Positions 1 to 14,400 of a stretch of DNA of 64,000 nucleotides are shown here, in pieces (within the stretch, counting starts at the first letter, position 1; each line of letters starts with the position of its first letter). A program made the position numbers and the translations under genes. Source of the stretch: Lepidonotus clava (taxonomy: Eukaryota; Annelida; Polychaeta; Phyllodocida; Polynoidae); assembly GCA_936440205.1 (NCBI GenBank), contig OW387139.1, forward strand, positions 27,058,378 through 27,122,377, written 5' to 3'. A model generated the notes under the pieces. That model searched no databases and was not told where the DNA came from. It was given only the letters and a program-made list of their open reading frames with translations.

Positions 1-3000
1 CTTGCAATACATCAACATAAACCAGTCCGAATGAAGACCGTGGCTGAGGCTTAGTGCAAGCTGTCTATGCGTGGTATAGCTTTTTCTATGTAATATGTGT
101 GGCTCATTTTCGTTTCAATGGATACATGGTGAGCACAGCAGAAAATGCAAACAAAGGTAGAAGATGATGAAAAAGACATATAAAACGGTAAATGAGTCGT
201 ACCGCATTTTATCTCTTAATGTTGGCAATGGCAGCCCAGGGAATTTGGTTTTTGAACTGGCTAAGTGTATGGATGATTACTTGAACGATGCCTATATTCA
301 GTGACATGAAAGGTGCAATCAAATTATGGATGTCTAATGATAACCAACCAAGGACTATAACATGATCTACCAGAATACATATATTCAGAGATTTAAAACA
401 TTCCTGTGCCGTCGAGACACATCAAAGAAACCAATAGTTAACGCTGTTTAACACACTAAGCATTTGCAATACATTGGTAGCCTTGAGCCCAAGAAGAGAA
501 GTGCAAGGAAGAAACTGATCTTTAATACAACCTATCTGGCATAAGACGTCCTTTCGGAACAATACATTGGCAAAGAAAGTAAATTAACTGTATTAAGAAT
601 CATCAATTTCCATTAATGGGCAGAATTATCCCAAATGATCTCTGAAATGGCGTCTTTAGGCCAACATAAGATCTGTCAAAGGCAATATTATTGATTTAGT
701 TCAAATTGGGAATCTCATCAAGTGCTGCTGATCTTTGGAAAGCCTTTGAAAGGAAACCAAAGAAAATATAGAATAAGAGGTGACCAAATTTTGCAAACTC
801 AAATAATTAGAGATAAGCATTCTATGAGCCCAGAGTAAACCATAAACTATGAAAACTAGCGTTATCAAAATCGAAATGCCTTTGTTTTAATACGTTTCAA
901 TTATTGTAGACCAACCATAGTTCCACCTTCTTTACAAACAAATGGGAAAAAAGCACCCTTATGGAATTCTAAAATGGTTTAAGCTAGTTGTTTTTTCTCA
1001 TTCAAACCCAAGAGCATCTTTCTTTTTCCGAATATCTAAGGTAGAGATTAATTCTGTGAAGGATGCAGCTTATCCAACTACCAAAACTAAGCATAATCAT
1101 GACTTGACTAAAACCATTCATAACAACACATTTCATGTTCCTTTATATTGCGAGAGAACTCTTGTCTTTTCCGCCTACGTATTTTTAAAGCCAACTGAAG
1201 TATTCATGTTCGACCCTTTCGGTGAAAGAAAGTGTCCGTGGAATCGAAGCTGAGGAGGACTTTAAGTGTTGGGTACGTGAATGGAGGCGGCTCCTGTGGC
1301 GGGCCCAGGAGGGCGGGTAGGCCGGCACGCCCTGCCTATTGACTGGCCACATTCTCTGCCCTCCCAGATACACCGCCACTAATGGCCGTCTCTGTCCTAT
1401 ATCGATGGAGGCAAAAGTCGGGCCTTTTCACCCACCGGGGATCTTTTGTTTAAGTCATCCTGCCATTAATGTCCATTCAAGCTGAGTTCTACATCTCCTT
1501 TCGTGCTTTTCCCTATGCTCATCTCGTTCGCATTGCAGAAGCTCATTCGTCCCACCTATTTGGAATTGATGTGCCAGGCTACCCTTGTGAATTACCCTTC
1601 TATACATTAATGGTAATATCTTTGGATCTGAGGGACCTATTAGTATCATTTGAAAGGCAATAAAAGCATATATATGGGAGCTCATAAGAGTCGTGAAAAG
1701 ACAGCATTTGAGAGTAACCTATTTAAAAATACTTTTATATTGGAAAATCCAAAGTTTTATTTCGATTGGGCAACTGTACATTTGACATAGACAAATAGTC
1801 AACATGTTTTTCTTCTCTTGTGATCTTTTAGTTGCAATATACAGGTTGGAATAAGAGAGCAACATATCAATTAAAAAAAATGCATCATGTTCATACTGCG
1901 TCAACGTGAGATAGGACAGTTGCAGGTCAACATACACTGGTCAAATGACACGAGACATGGGTGGGTGAATGATCAACTTCAATGTACAAAAGCGCTATAG
2001 CTCTACCCAGGCAATTATGCAACATTATCAAAATATTGCAGTAATGTTCTATTTAGTTTAGTTTTGATTCTTGTTACGTAATTTCAATGGCACCAAAATT
2101 GTCTTGGAAATGTACCATCGTGGCATTGCATGAGGGCATTCATGTAACATTCTTGTTGCATTCATTCTCTAGAAGATAAACTATAATAATAATTAAGTAT
2201 ATGTTAAGTCTTGACATTACTAAAATGTAATAATAAGAGTTCGTTCTAGTGACTCTCAACCTCATGTAAAATACCTTAACTATATCATGACAATTTATCA
2301 AAACGAGACTGACCAAAAATATATGGTTGCAGAACATGCCCATTACTTCACAGCTTTCCTGGGTATTGCTGGTTTGCAAAACACACTTTGCTCTGGGTTG
2401 ACGTTTTAAATCTTTCACTTGTAACTCGGGTTCCCTCATTTATAGAAATCTAGAAATGTCTTTAATGATATACAAAATGCAAGGTGTAAACTCTCATTTA
2501 TCGTGTACAAAAGTGGGGTTAGGAAATCAGTTGTATAACTGAAACATTTTAGTCAGAATACAGATTAAATTGATAAAAAAAATACCTATGAGTCAGCTGG
2601 TTTTATGAACCACGTGCACCAGACCCTTTACGTGTTGGGCTGCCGCTTCTTTGGTAACCCTCCAACCAGTCCCTCCCTTTTGGTGCCGTCGGCACCCCCG
2701 ACGATCATTAAGTCACCCCGGACCCCCACTGGAGACACGGCCTCCATTGTCCGGGGCCAAAGAGGTCTTTGTTGACCAGGCCAGCGGGCTGACGTCTGGC
2801 CAACAGCAGGACGTGATGTCCACCTGTCTGGGAACCCTCTCCTGCACACTGCACCGCCTGGAGGAGCCTTCCGGGACGCCTGCTCCCGGCCTTCTCCCTG
2901 CCTGTTCTCGGCCTGCAGGCTTTGTGTGGCCAGGCTGAGCAACATGGCCACAGCTCAGCCCCTTTCTAATGCTCTAGGTACCCTACTGGAGGGCTTTCAT

Positions 3001-4954
3001 AACATCAAAGAGTACCATACTTTAATCATACTGATTATCCCATCTTTACCTAGGAGCATATAATTATATAAACCCTGAAACGCCAGTTTTTAATGTTTAG
3101 TCCTCTATACTCCTTCACCTGTCTGTGCGTCTTTTAATTTCGATATTATATATGATATATATAATATTATATATATGGACCAATACATAGTTAGGTGACC
3201 CGCCATGTTAAAATGAACGAGGCCCGCATATAAAAGAAATTTATTAGGATAAAGGCCACAAAGAGACGCAAGTTTATTCCAATAACAACTAAGTGAAAAG
3301 ACAATTAACCATTTTTAAAACTAATATGCAAAACTTTGCAAAGAATTGAAAAGTTCACACAACGCTATTTTATGAGTGGATTTCAACAAACGTCTTTTCA
3401 AGGGAAGAGTTCAACATTACAGTCAATGCTGTAATGTTATTTGACTACTTTACAAAATTATTTTGTCTCATCTCTATTGGCTCTATCTAACGAGCTCCAT
3501 CTGTCTACGTATCTGTCCATTTATTGTCTCGAACTCTCTTTGCCATTCTCTGCTGCTAACCTAACTTGTTACTGCCGATGCAACTCATCCACTCCCGTGT
3601 CCTGAATCATTTCTGTGTATTCTAGTATCAGTTCTATATTCACAAAGTCGCAGATGTGGCGATAAAACGTATCCCATCAATGCTGTCTCCCAAAGCCTAT
3701 TGCCCGTGCCTTTTATGACTGTTCATCAGAGGCTCAGTCCAGCAGTGCAGTCCGGGCTAACCTACACTGACGCGGCGATCGAAGATAAAGCCGTGCTGCT
3801 CGGCCACAGTCCCGGCCGACGTGATCCGCTCATATTGTTGATCTCCTGGGACACTCTGAGCATGGATCACATGCAAACGAGAAAATGATCCAATGTATAA
3901 TGTAGTATTACGAGTGACACATACTGACGTCCGATAGGCAGCCAAAGAACACATCGATGTGGCACGTTCTGTGATTGACTGGTATGTGAAGGGTTGGGAC
4001 TCTGTGTATCTACAGGGTATCCAGATATCAGGAGACCCATTTTACAGGAGTACAAGGGAATATGCCGTTTTTGTTGTAGACAAGTGACTTCGACACTTTC
4101 ATTCGAGAAAAAACAGACATTTTATAGGCAACTAAATGTAAAGTTAGCCTCAGTCATAAACGCTTCTGAATAAGTCTACAAGGCGCTCAAGTATTTTAAG
4201 ATATTATATGCATGGAACATGTGCCATTGGAATCTATGGTTGTGTGTGATCTACGTTAAAACGAATTGTAAATTTAAGTTGCTTTTAGAGGTAGGTCAAA
4301 AGCCTGCACGACAACGTTTCTAGAGAGAACCTATTTGGAGTTTATGAAGACCATATATGTACTTGTGCTGATTGGTCAATACAGGTCGCATGGTTGTCAT
4401 AATACCCTGCTATGTCACTTCCGGTACCATATTTCTTGTACCCAAATACTCGTGATCCGTGCACCACCCTTACTATCATACTGCATCGCAAACACTCGTT
4501 CCAAAAGGAGAAGCTTCATTATCTCATAGAATTGCCCAAATAATCACAAATATACAGCAACTGGTGGTGCACAAACACCTTGTACAAGACTATAACCTAT
4601 TATTCTATACCTTATTTCATCCCCAAAAGCTTGTGCCTAAAGAATTATCAGCTGATTATAAGTCTCTAAATACTCGTACAAACAGATTCATCACATACTC
4701 ATATTACTGTGGGACATTGATCAAATCTTGAATCAAAGCGTGTAGCATGGCAATCTCTAAAATTGATAAGACTAATGTATGACCGAACTTATAGATCCTG
4801 TCAGTAAATAGCGAGGCTAAACTTAAAGTTGCCTTGACTTAATTTACAAAAATACTGATAATTCTTAAACTATCTAATCAATTTCAAACATCTTGGTATC
4901 ACTTTATAGCTAGGACTCTGTAGTTTGATAAAACAGGGAGTTTACATTCTAAGG

Positions 4955-4981
4955 AAACATTCCAAATAATTTGGAATGTTT
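4955..4981. repeat. 12-bp perfect inverted repeat
   Basis: Two perfectly complementary 12-nt arms (4955-4966 and 4970-4981), AAACATTCCAAA and its complement, are separated by 3 nt. The motif resembles the ATTCCA/TGGAAT-containing part of the dispersed repeat copies at 19838-20515 and 30525-31122. The surrounding DNA may therefore be a more decayed relative, although I could not align more than this motif. Confidence 0.6.
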
Positions 4982-6232
4982 GGAATGGCCCTGAAAATTT
5001 GCTAAAATTTGTAATTTTTATTGACTTACAACCAGAAAATTCTGAATAGAGTCCAGAAAAATAATTTCTTGAGAATTCTGACAGGATTCCTTTTAGAGAA
5101 TTGAATTTGCAATCTAATAATGTATAATGTGACTATATGCTGAGAATGAGTATGGAATAAACTTCATTGAAAGGCTGAGGTGAATTTCCTTAATTTTGGC
5201 ACTTTTGCTCATTTGCACACATTTTCTTATCAGTTAATAACATTATAAGTAGTTCTATAGTGGAATATTTGTTGGTTTTACTGCTTGTTTTTCATAAATA
5301 AAATGAATTCAAGCTTGTAAAGACAGTCTGTTTGCTATTTAATTTCTGATAATCATAAAAAATGTTCTAGAAGGCTTTCAAGCCTCTAAAATGACTGAAT
5401 CTATATGATCCCGCTCAGCACTGGGCCCATATCCCCATACAGGAAGTGTGGGTGTCATATTTAGCACTCACATGTGTTAAACATTCATTTTTCAATGCCA
5501 ATTTTTAGGTTTTTTAAAGTAAATACAAAAATTATTTAGATGAATTTAAATTTTATTTATAGTTAATTATTGGTTTTCCTTCAGGAATTGAATAATTATT
5601 ACTCATTCAAATAAACTGGACAAACCTTGAAAATGAAATTGTGCATTTAAATGCACAGATTTTGAGTATTGGGTACGTAAACCGACCAACTTTGGATGGA
5701 AGTATCTATTCTTTTGTCCCCAAGATATATAAAAATGGTCAAAAACTGTCTTAAACCCATTAGACCTACTCTGGAGGTGTTTTAATACCATTATTCATGT
5801 GACATATAGATATATCTTTAGTTTCTTAAGGCATAAACCTGATGTGAATCTCATGACCCGGTATCCTCGCTATTTGGTAACTGGATCTAGTTACATGATA
5901 CAGAGAGGAAAAGGATGAAATAAAGACAGTAATATAATCAATTCATGGTAGTTTACAACTCTATCGTTATCATACACAGTCATTTCATAAGCGCGCAGTG
6001 TCTTTTAATCCTTTGTAGGCTATTTAAGCATGCTCCCAGAAAAAAATTGAAATACTGAATTTTCTGAAATTGGAGGGGATTGTCCATCTGATCACGTCAA
6101 TTACGCTTGAGTGTTTTGCCATGTGTTTTGCCATTTAATCTTTTTTGTGACTGACTATGAATCAGGCCAATCCAAAACACACAAAGAAGGTCAATATGAT
6201 AGTCATTAAGGCATTGTCTGTGTAAAACATCT

Positions 6233-6268
6233 GTTAGGATAGGGGTTAGGATAACGGTTAGGATAACT
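6233..6268. repeat. 12-bp tandem repeat, three units
   Basis: GTTAGGATA recurs at 6233, 6245 and 6257, an exact 12-bp period. The array is short and has no evident function. Confidence 0.75.
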
Positions 6269-6295
6269 TGCTTGTTTTATAGCACATTTGTCACC

Positions 6296-6359
6296 TCTGA
6301 ATTCGAACAAGAGGAGTTACTAGAGTATCTGAATTCGAACAAGAGGGGTTACTAGAGTA
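6296..6359. repeat. 32-bp tandem duplication
   Basis: Two adjacent 32-bp units (6296-6327 and 6328-6359), each beginning TCTGAATTCGAACAAGAGG, differ at very few positions. This is a recent local duplication directly upstream of the CpG-rich region. Confidence 0.85.
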
Positions 6360-6639
6360 CTGCATAGTGGAAAAGAATAGAATACACTTGTGCAATGTGT
6401 GTGTAAACTAAATGTGTTTCGGAAATTGTGAGGACGGATGGGGGGAGTGAGGTCTGACTCCAAATTTATTTCAGAAAGATATCAGTTAACGTAGAAATTT
6501 GATGATGTGCAAAAGTGAAATTTGGCATTATCCGTTTCTCAAATTAAAAAGTGCATGTTCGATCCAGTAGGCATCAACGTCTCAGTGAAAATATAAGGCT
6601 CATAACAACCTATTTCTGCCTACTGTGGATTGACAGACA

Positions 6640-8352
6640 GACCAACGCCCTGGTTGAGCTGCTCACACCTGGTTCCGCCCCTCACCCCAGTAGTTACAGC
6701 CGCGGGGCACGGGGTGATCTGTGACGGGGCGGGGCGGAACCGACTCACTCATGACCAGAGCAGCTCAGGGGGGCGGCGGGTGACTTGGTGAGCTGCTCAT
6801 CAGCAGGCCGGCCACATGGGACACGAGCCCCGACGGGACTAGACCAGACATGCCCGGAATGTACTGATTAGGGGCCGATTCAGTTTACTTAACAATGATA
6901 ATTAGATTGAGAGCTCAGAATTGTTGAGCAATATGCATCTTTCAACAGGATCTCACAGTTCTACAACCACCGTGGGACGTCTAACTTTACGCCTGTCTCG
7001 TTCATTTTGAGAGTGCGCGACAGTACTTTCAGGAATATTCTGGTAATGAATCCCTCTCTCTCTTAAGGAGGGATATCATGCCCAGGGATACACTTATTGG
7101 GAACTTCATCTGCTTCACTTGTCTCCTCCTCCTACGCCGGTTGAGACTTACACGTGTTCTTACCCCGCCGACATGGGTCTGCTTCTATTGGCCGCTGGTA
7201 ATTGGATCTGAATGACAAAACCCCTCCCACAGTTTGACGCGCAGACTCTGCCCGCCGCCGCCGCTGGGTTTACTTTCCCGGTGGACAAATGGATGTAATT
7301 CTCGCGAAGGAAAGGGACCACCTGATCCCTATGCGGCCGGCAGGGATCAGATTTACAAATCGATGCATGCTGAGCCCTGGTCCCACTTAGGGATTCCATT
7401 CTTGTTAACGCATGCTTTGTATTCCAGGCGCGCGCGAAAAAAGGCGGACGTTGGGACTCGGGACTGACAAAAACAGGTGTTTGGGAGCAGCTCGGAACGC
7501 TGACCATAGATAAACCAATAGCTCAGAACAATGCGAGCAACTCAGATACTGCTCGCTTGCGGCGGGCATGACCAACTCGTCGGCTAACGAGTGGCCAATA
7601 GGCAGAGGGGCCCGTTGGTCACCGCGTAGACGCTCCAAACGAGACGCACCGCCGGCCGGATAATTGGCCCGCGCAATATCCGCGGGCCCTCGGCTGCCTC
7701 TAGCTCTCCTCCCCTCGTCCCACACTCCCCTCCCACATCCTCTACTACCACCAGTCCGTGCACTGCCGCCCCCTTTCCCAGGCCGCCTTGGCCGCTTTGG
7801 CTGCCGCCGACACACGTGTGGGAGAGCTTCGTACCATAGGAAGGGTAATTCAGACGTCTACTGGGACTTTATTCGAGCCTGGAAGTCCAATGGACCTGGA
7901 GTAGAAGCATTCAGGGCCTTTTCTGCCGCTGCCCTGCTGATGTCAGGCCTTTTAGGCCTGCGGCGGACATAGACTGGTGACTGCTGGGAGTGCTCATTCC
8001 CACCACTCTCAATGGGGGCTTGTTGTTATTGTTTACGTCACCACGTAGGACCTACCAATGCCTCCACGTAGACGCCATCAACAAATGGATTGACGCCGTC
8101 GACAGCTCCGTTGATCTCGGGTTATGTGCAGCCTGCAGAGGGCTAATACCTTAACTCCCACTCCTTACCCCTTCCTCCAGGGTCGCTGTTTGCTTTCACT
8201 GTGGTACTGGAATCGTCGGAACGCTTGTCGCCCTCGGTCCCCTTCCTCCTGTAGGCGGGGCGGAAACTGCCGCCTCCCATCCCATACATCTACCCCCGCG
8301 TCTAGACACTGGAGGAACCAACAGTGCAGATAGAGTGGGACCCAGAGCCAAC
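6640..8352 (+). promoter_or_regulatory. CpG-rich putative promoter and 5' region of the receptor gene
   Basis: The base composition becomes GC- and CpG-rich from about 6640, most strongly at 6660-6850 and 7130-7830, and stays so up to the signal-peptide exon, unlike the AT-rich flanks. The open frames here on both strands (up to about 136 codons) look like products of the composition. A pyrimidine-rich tract ending in CCTCCAG at 8180 is a good candidate splice acceptor, so the first coding exon may begin at 8181, with an untranslated exon upstream in the CpG-rich part. I see no convincing TATA box. Assigning a promoter is inference from composition and position. Confidence 0.45.
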
Positions 8353-8491
8353 ATGGGGAGTATACGGGTGCCACTGGTTCTCACACTCATCGTCTTGCCC
8401 CTAGTGTCGGAGCAGAGGCGGAACACCAACCAGACGTCCAGTCTGTATGAGGAGCAGGAGGAGGAGGGGGACGACAACAATACCACGCTCA
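8353..8491 (+). CDS. receptor exon 1: signal peptide and acidic N-terminus
   Basis: It encodes residues 1-46 plus the first base of codon 47. The ATG sits in a strong context (A at -3, G at +4). It is the first ATG in a frame that is open from a stop at 8152-8154. The hydrophobic core VPLVLTLIVLPLV followed by Ser-Glu is a typical signal peptide. The mature N-terminus has NQT and NNTT glycosylation sequons and an unusual run of acidic residues (EEQEEEGDD). The donor is A|GTGAGT (phase 1), and the split codon becomes Ile when joined to exon 2. Assigning this exon rests on its position, its signal peptide and its exact fit to exon 2, because this part of the family is poorly conserved. Confidence 0.8.
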
Positions 8492-11400
8492 GTGAGTCCT
8501 TTTGACCTCCTACTGCTCTCTTTGATCTACCCCTTCCAGGCGTCCTCAGCTGTGCATTGAGTCGCATCAGAAATAGGCACAACCTCTTTCTTGTTATTCT
8601 CGGCAGTTTTCATCCACCTCCTGAAGCATTGAACCTTGCAATTATAGGCTCGTAGTGTGAGACTGAGATTTATAGGCTAAGGAATTATATTGAGGATAGA
8701 TAAAGGAGATCAGTGGCGCTTTATTTGTGTCGGCAGGGCTATAAATCTAATTTTTCTGATGGGATAGCTCGTCATAATTTACCCATGAATCGCTAATTGT
8801 TATATCCCCTAATGTAACTGTCAAGTAAATATATAATGAGAGACGCGGTTCGTGAACATTAGTATGAAACCCATATCCTATACTTTCACTTTCTGTGAAT
8901 GGGTTTCTAGGGCGTATCATTTTAGTGAAATATGGGTGTTATCATTATAGTGAAATATGGGGATTAGGAGATGTGTACGTTGATACTAGTACTTCTCACA
9001 TCAATTTTTGAATACATATTCTAGCAATGGCTTTCGTACCGTAACTCATCTGATGATTATTTTAGGCATCTTTATATCCTTTGTGTTCCTTGTAGGCGCT
9101 CAGATCACGTAAGAAGTATATGGAAATGATAGATGTAACCAGGTTCTAGAAAGACTCTTTCCAGAATATTCATACGCAGAAATATTTAGTTTGAGGTGAA
9201 TAATTATGAAAGTGATACGAAAATAAATGGTGAATGCAGAATGATTGGGCAGATTTGTAACATAGCGGACATTGACAGACAATAATTATAGTATTTTATG
9301 GGACTCTTCATCATCGGACATATCGGGAGAAGAAAATGAGCATGAACATACTACCAAACAAACTAGAAAATTGAATTGTACAGCCAAAATATAGATGAAG
9401 ACTGGGTTCTCTATGAAAATGGGGATGGCATCACCTTGCCTTTTTCATAAGATTCTGTGGATATTGGTTTACAATAGTATTTAAAATTTAGTTGCCAAAA
9501 TTAAGCATATATTTATGGGGAAGACAACTCTTTGCCATGTATTACTGATATACAACGAATAACGATGATGGTTTTATCCCGAATTGAAAGCAAAGAGATT
9601 TTAAGATGAACATAGGGTACGGAAATGATATAATTATCTATGACAAATAGGCCTATTATGTCATTATATAACAACATCAACATTATCAACCTTCACCCAT
9701 ATTTACTACTATTGGAAGAGCGCAATTATTTGTGAAATAGTTATAATTCAATTAAAAAAATGAAACAACACATTCTGATAATTACTGTTTCATTAATGTA
9801 GGTTATGGTGTGATTTTATTTGATAGCAAAGATTATTTCAATAGCCAGCCTGTAACTGATCGTTGACCATAGGGTGACTGACCGCTGACCATCGGATGAC
9901 CGGGTCTTGACCCCCGTTGTAATCACGCTAAAGTGAAGAGAGGAGGGGGCGAAGGTGGATCGAGCCTTAAACTTAAAGAGACTTTAGGTCATAATCGTTT
10001 TGCCCCCCTAACCTTTTGAACGAAGGCGTTGAAGGAGATGGGATGCTAAATATAATGTTAGGTTGGTCAATTGTGTAGTTGTCAACTGCACAGCGAAAGG
10101 ACAATGGAAAAGGTGTATTACACATAGAAAAATAGTAAAGGGAGATGAGATAGCTCTAAGAGATGCAGAGAAAACAGAAAGGTTCTATAGCATTGGATTT
10201 AGTAATAAAATGAAAGCCTAGAGATCCATAATCGACGGTTAGTGCCCATAAAAGGACAACCTCTACTTTGTTGGAGTTATTGGACCGCACGGCCATCATG
10301 AGATCTATAGATGTTTGGTTTATATTGGTAACATTGAAGTTGCTCATTTCAATATAATGCTACAACCATACATCATAATAATAGACAATATTTTTATATG
10401 GATAATGCTATACTCTATTTCAACAGGCCCTTTTCTATACACGCTGTTTAAACAACATGGACAAATTAGCTTACGTTGCATTGAGCTGTCTATTCTACAC
10501 CCGTCATAATATTCATGAAAGGTTATGCCCTGTTACAATACGACTATTCACAACCGCCATGGCCTGGCACGTGGTGCGCTGAAGGATCACTATTGAACCT
10601 ACTGAATCCAAAATTCACTTTTCCACTCGGACGTCTGAGGAGGTCTAGCCAGGCCCCACCAACAAGCTAGTATAAAAGGCCGGCCCAGAATATGACAGGC
10701 AGATTGCCACCCCAGAGAATGTCAGGGGGTCTGCACGGCCGGCAATTAATCAGCCCCATCTTGGCCTGTGTACTCCCACCTTTTAGAGAGGAGTTTTTAG
10801 GTTGTGAAGATGCGTTTGTGACTGGTTGGTTCCCTACAGTCGTGATTATATGGGAGAAATACAAAAAGGGATAAAGGTCATTTACGCCTAATTGCTAGGC
10901 TATCGTTCTTTTCGTGGATTTCAGGTCTTATCATACATGGATAATTTTGCATTCTGTCAGAAAGCAAAGATTTTTCTTTACCCTTATGAATTATTGAAAC
11001 TTTCAAGAAAATGAGTTTACCCTATATGATTCAATACACAATTGTACCGTTTACTTGTTCACTCACCCATATGTTATCAAACCCCAGTTATGGCTGTGCC
11101 AATATGGACTCCATATAACCACCGTGAAAGTACCACTGTCGATGTGCATACCGCCCACTCTCCCTTCAGCAATAGCAGTGATTATATTTATCTACCCTGT
11201 CCGAGTGTCCAGACCTAACCATGGGGGTAAGGCAATAATGGTCCCAGCCTGCCGAAAAGCGGGCGGCCCAGCGGCCGGAGGGTGGGCTTATCACGGTAGG
11301 ACCCGCCTGTCAGAGAATCTCTCAGCATCTCTCCGGGGAACTGTCCACAACACCCAGACCATCTCTCTGATCACATATTTATCTATAGCAGGATTACATG

Positions 11401-14400
11401 GAAATGCCATCACTGGGTGACATAGGCGGGGTCAGGCGCAGCCGCCGCCGACACCACCCTGGACATGGCCAGACACTATAGGTTCATTAGAATACCCGTC
11501 TGCTTCACAGGATAACCAACGGGGGTGTCGGGGGCGGGGGAGGGGAGATTGGGGATTATATTGGCCATCGGTAATTGCCATTGACAGAATAAAAAAAGGA
11601 ACAGCGATGGATGGTTAGAAAGCCATACCTTCCAAAACCTAACAATCGAATATATATCAAAAGCACGGATTTTTTGCAGTGCAGTTACACGAAATATATA
11701 ATAACAGTTTTATAACTGTGACAAACCTCTATATTTTATAGTTAAAGCCCTAATTTTATTGTGCCTGAATTGCAATATTTTACTGGCATAATTACATATG
11801 TTGAGTGCTATCGGATTTGGTATAAAATACGCATACCAAATCAGTACCACTCATCGATCATTCATCATCAAGCCTGGTGAGCATTTCGCAGCGTTTTACT
11901 GAGGCACTTTCCTTTTTCGTTACAGTTCACAAAAACCGGATCATCCCAGACGAGCAGCGTCTGCTAAATAAGATGTTCCGGATATACGACCACAGTGTAA
12001 GACCCGTCTACAACGCCACCAACAACGTCGTCGTCAAGTTCGGCCTGACGCTCATCCAGATTATGGACATGGTAAGTACCTTTGTTAGGGACATCTGAAT
12101 CTTCTCCTGAATATCACGTCCGACTGCTCTGTGTCTGGCAACATTCTTCCTCGTTGCATCCCATTTGGAAAATAGTATAAATGGTTGCTACATAGATGTT
12201 ACAAAAAGGGAGGCCATGGAACATATTATTCCCATGACACAGTACATGCAGCAAGATATAAATAACTCGCCTAGCAGGTTACTTGGGCGAGAATAGGTCA
12301 AAAGGGGCATAGATGGTATTACTCGCTGTCTCTTTAATAAAACATGAGTGGTAAGGGCACCCCTTGGCTGTAAGTCATTCATAGTTCCATCGAAAGGAGA
12401 AGCCAGCTGTACCTATCATAAATTGGTTTTACCTCCAATGAGGCGTCTCTAGATTTAGTTTATGAATAAACCTTTATTGAGTACATGCCACAAACTTTAT
12501 GATAACAAATAGCAAATCTAAGAGGTACATGGTCAACCATTATGTATCTCTTGAGAAAGTCCAGGTTAGACGGGATCTGTATCTAAATCGTATTGATGCC
12601 GGTGGTTTCCAAAGACATGTTCTGAGTTTTCGCTGCTCGGTTCCGTATTCATGAATTATGTAGGTGTTAAAGTTGTTAGATAGACCTTACATTATCCTAC
12701 TTGATATAATTACAAGCCATAAACTTTTAATCCGAGCTCAACTAGTCTGGAATAGGGTGATATCCCTTCTGATTATAACTGAGCAGATCTCGCGCGAATT
12801 GCTGCAGTAATCCTCATTCTTTATTTGGTCAATTCCCATTCTTGATGGATGGGTGGAAAATGGCGTCATTCTGGTGAGGAAGGAATAGGCGTCATTACTG
12901 TTCCGACAATGATATATTCCACCTGATGTGACTTTAAATGCTGGATAAAGATTTAATGTGCAAGACAGAAAACCCGAGGCCCTCCATCTTTGCCAATGGA
13001 CGCCATCAACTGTGGGTGCTAGCTTTGTGATTAGACCATTCCATTACAGCTGTTAAGGAGAAGCCACTTAAAAGGCAACAGGGCATATTCAAGCAAATCC
13101 ATTATCACATTAGATTATTTCTCTAAAAGTAGCAATCTAAAGTTTAAAGAAGGCCTATTGTGATAAAAGTAGTCTTTTTATATATTGCGCTTCAGTGAAA
13201 ACAATTCTTTCAACTCTCAATTTTTTTTCTGTTGCCTTGGACACCAATGCATTACATACTGCTATCTGGTACAGAATACGTAAATAAAACGCTATACCCA
13301 TTGACTCACGTTCCTAGGATTATGGAAATGAACAGAGTCCTATCTGCTCCGCCTGTTCCTCCTATTAACTGGCGTACCTTCCACAATAGGACCCCTAAAA
13401 TTTGCCACGTGATCCATCGCCGGCCTGCCTTCAGGGAGAGCAGCTCGTTTGTGGCGGTAAGCATCCGCGCTGAGTTACTCGCCAATTGGACTGATTAAAA
13501 AGTCAACGCTGCAAGCCTGCTGCTATCAATTCAGGCCTAATCGCCTTTCTCAAGAACAGGTCGGTGGTTCCTTTGCGGTGATTCTTTCATTACGGACCAG
13601 ACTCCCCGTGTGATAACTTTATTTATAGGGATAGACAGGACAGAGCCCCCCGGCGTCACACAGCGTCACAGGGGCGTCACAAGACATCACAGGCAGTAGG
13701 CAAGGTGCCAGCCCCTAGACACCCCTAGTCCCTTCATCCATTAACAACACTTCCTTTAGAAAATTGAAAACAGCAGGAAGATTCAACACAAAAAGCCAAT
13801 TAACCATGTAATCTATCACTTATGCAAGGAGGTGGGAACCTAAATACTTGCAAAAGTATTAGTTACGGCCTTCATGGATCGAAGTTGGATGGGAATTTTC
13901 GGTTATTTTAACGAGTGCACCTTGAACAAGTGTTTTCTGATTGCTATTTGTCTCTTCTACTTTCATTGTTCTTTGGAATTCACTCCAGAGACAGCCTATT
14001 GGTTTGTTTTCGTTGATTTAATTGATTCCGTTCGTAATTATTCCAACAACAGTTCCTGATAAAACCTTCCGATTTGCATCAGTAAATAAAAGGAGCAATT
14101 TCTTTTGGTCTTTCTGAAATTAAAGCGTCAATATTCTCTGAATATTTGATGTCTACACGTGTTTGGCAATAAGACCATGTGTACAGCTCTGAAGATGATT
14201 ATTACCAAAAGGTGTAAATACAACTACTACCCCGAGGAGGGCCTCTCACTGTTAGACGTGGGGATGGCCTCCACGGCTTTCCGACCACCCCACCAGGGGC
14301 CTGCCTCCACTGGTTTCCGGTGCCACACTTCACATGTCCTCCACATGTGAATATGCTGCTAGACAGGAACAGGAGACTTGTTCACAGAAGGCAAGATGTT

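Larger units (their letters stand above)
1..6600. other. upstream intergenic DNA, no gene recognised
   Basis: AT-rich DNA without a recognisable coding exon on either strand. Two GC-richer islands stand out, roughly 1283-1400 and 2620-2945. Their short open frames on both strands match no family I know and look like composition artefacts. An AT dinucleotide-rich patch lies near 3142-3178. Short tandem and inverted repeats inside this stretch are listed separately. 5' untranslated exons of the downstream receptor gene could lie here but cannot be recognised. Confidence 0.6.

Noticed and set aside
7405-7972. Overlapping open frames on both strands in the CpG-rich upstream region
   Set aside because: Arg/Pro/Gly/Ala-rich products in opposing frames are expected from GC-rich DNA. 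None resembles a protein, and the region fits a promoter better.
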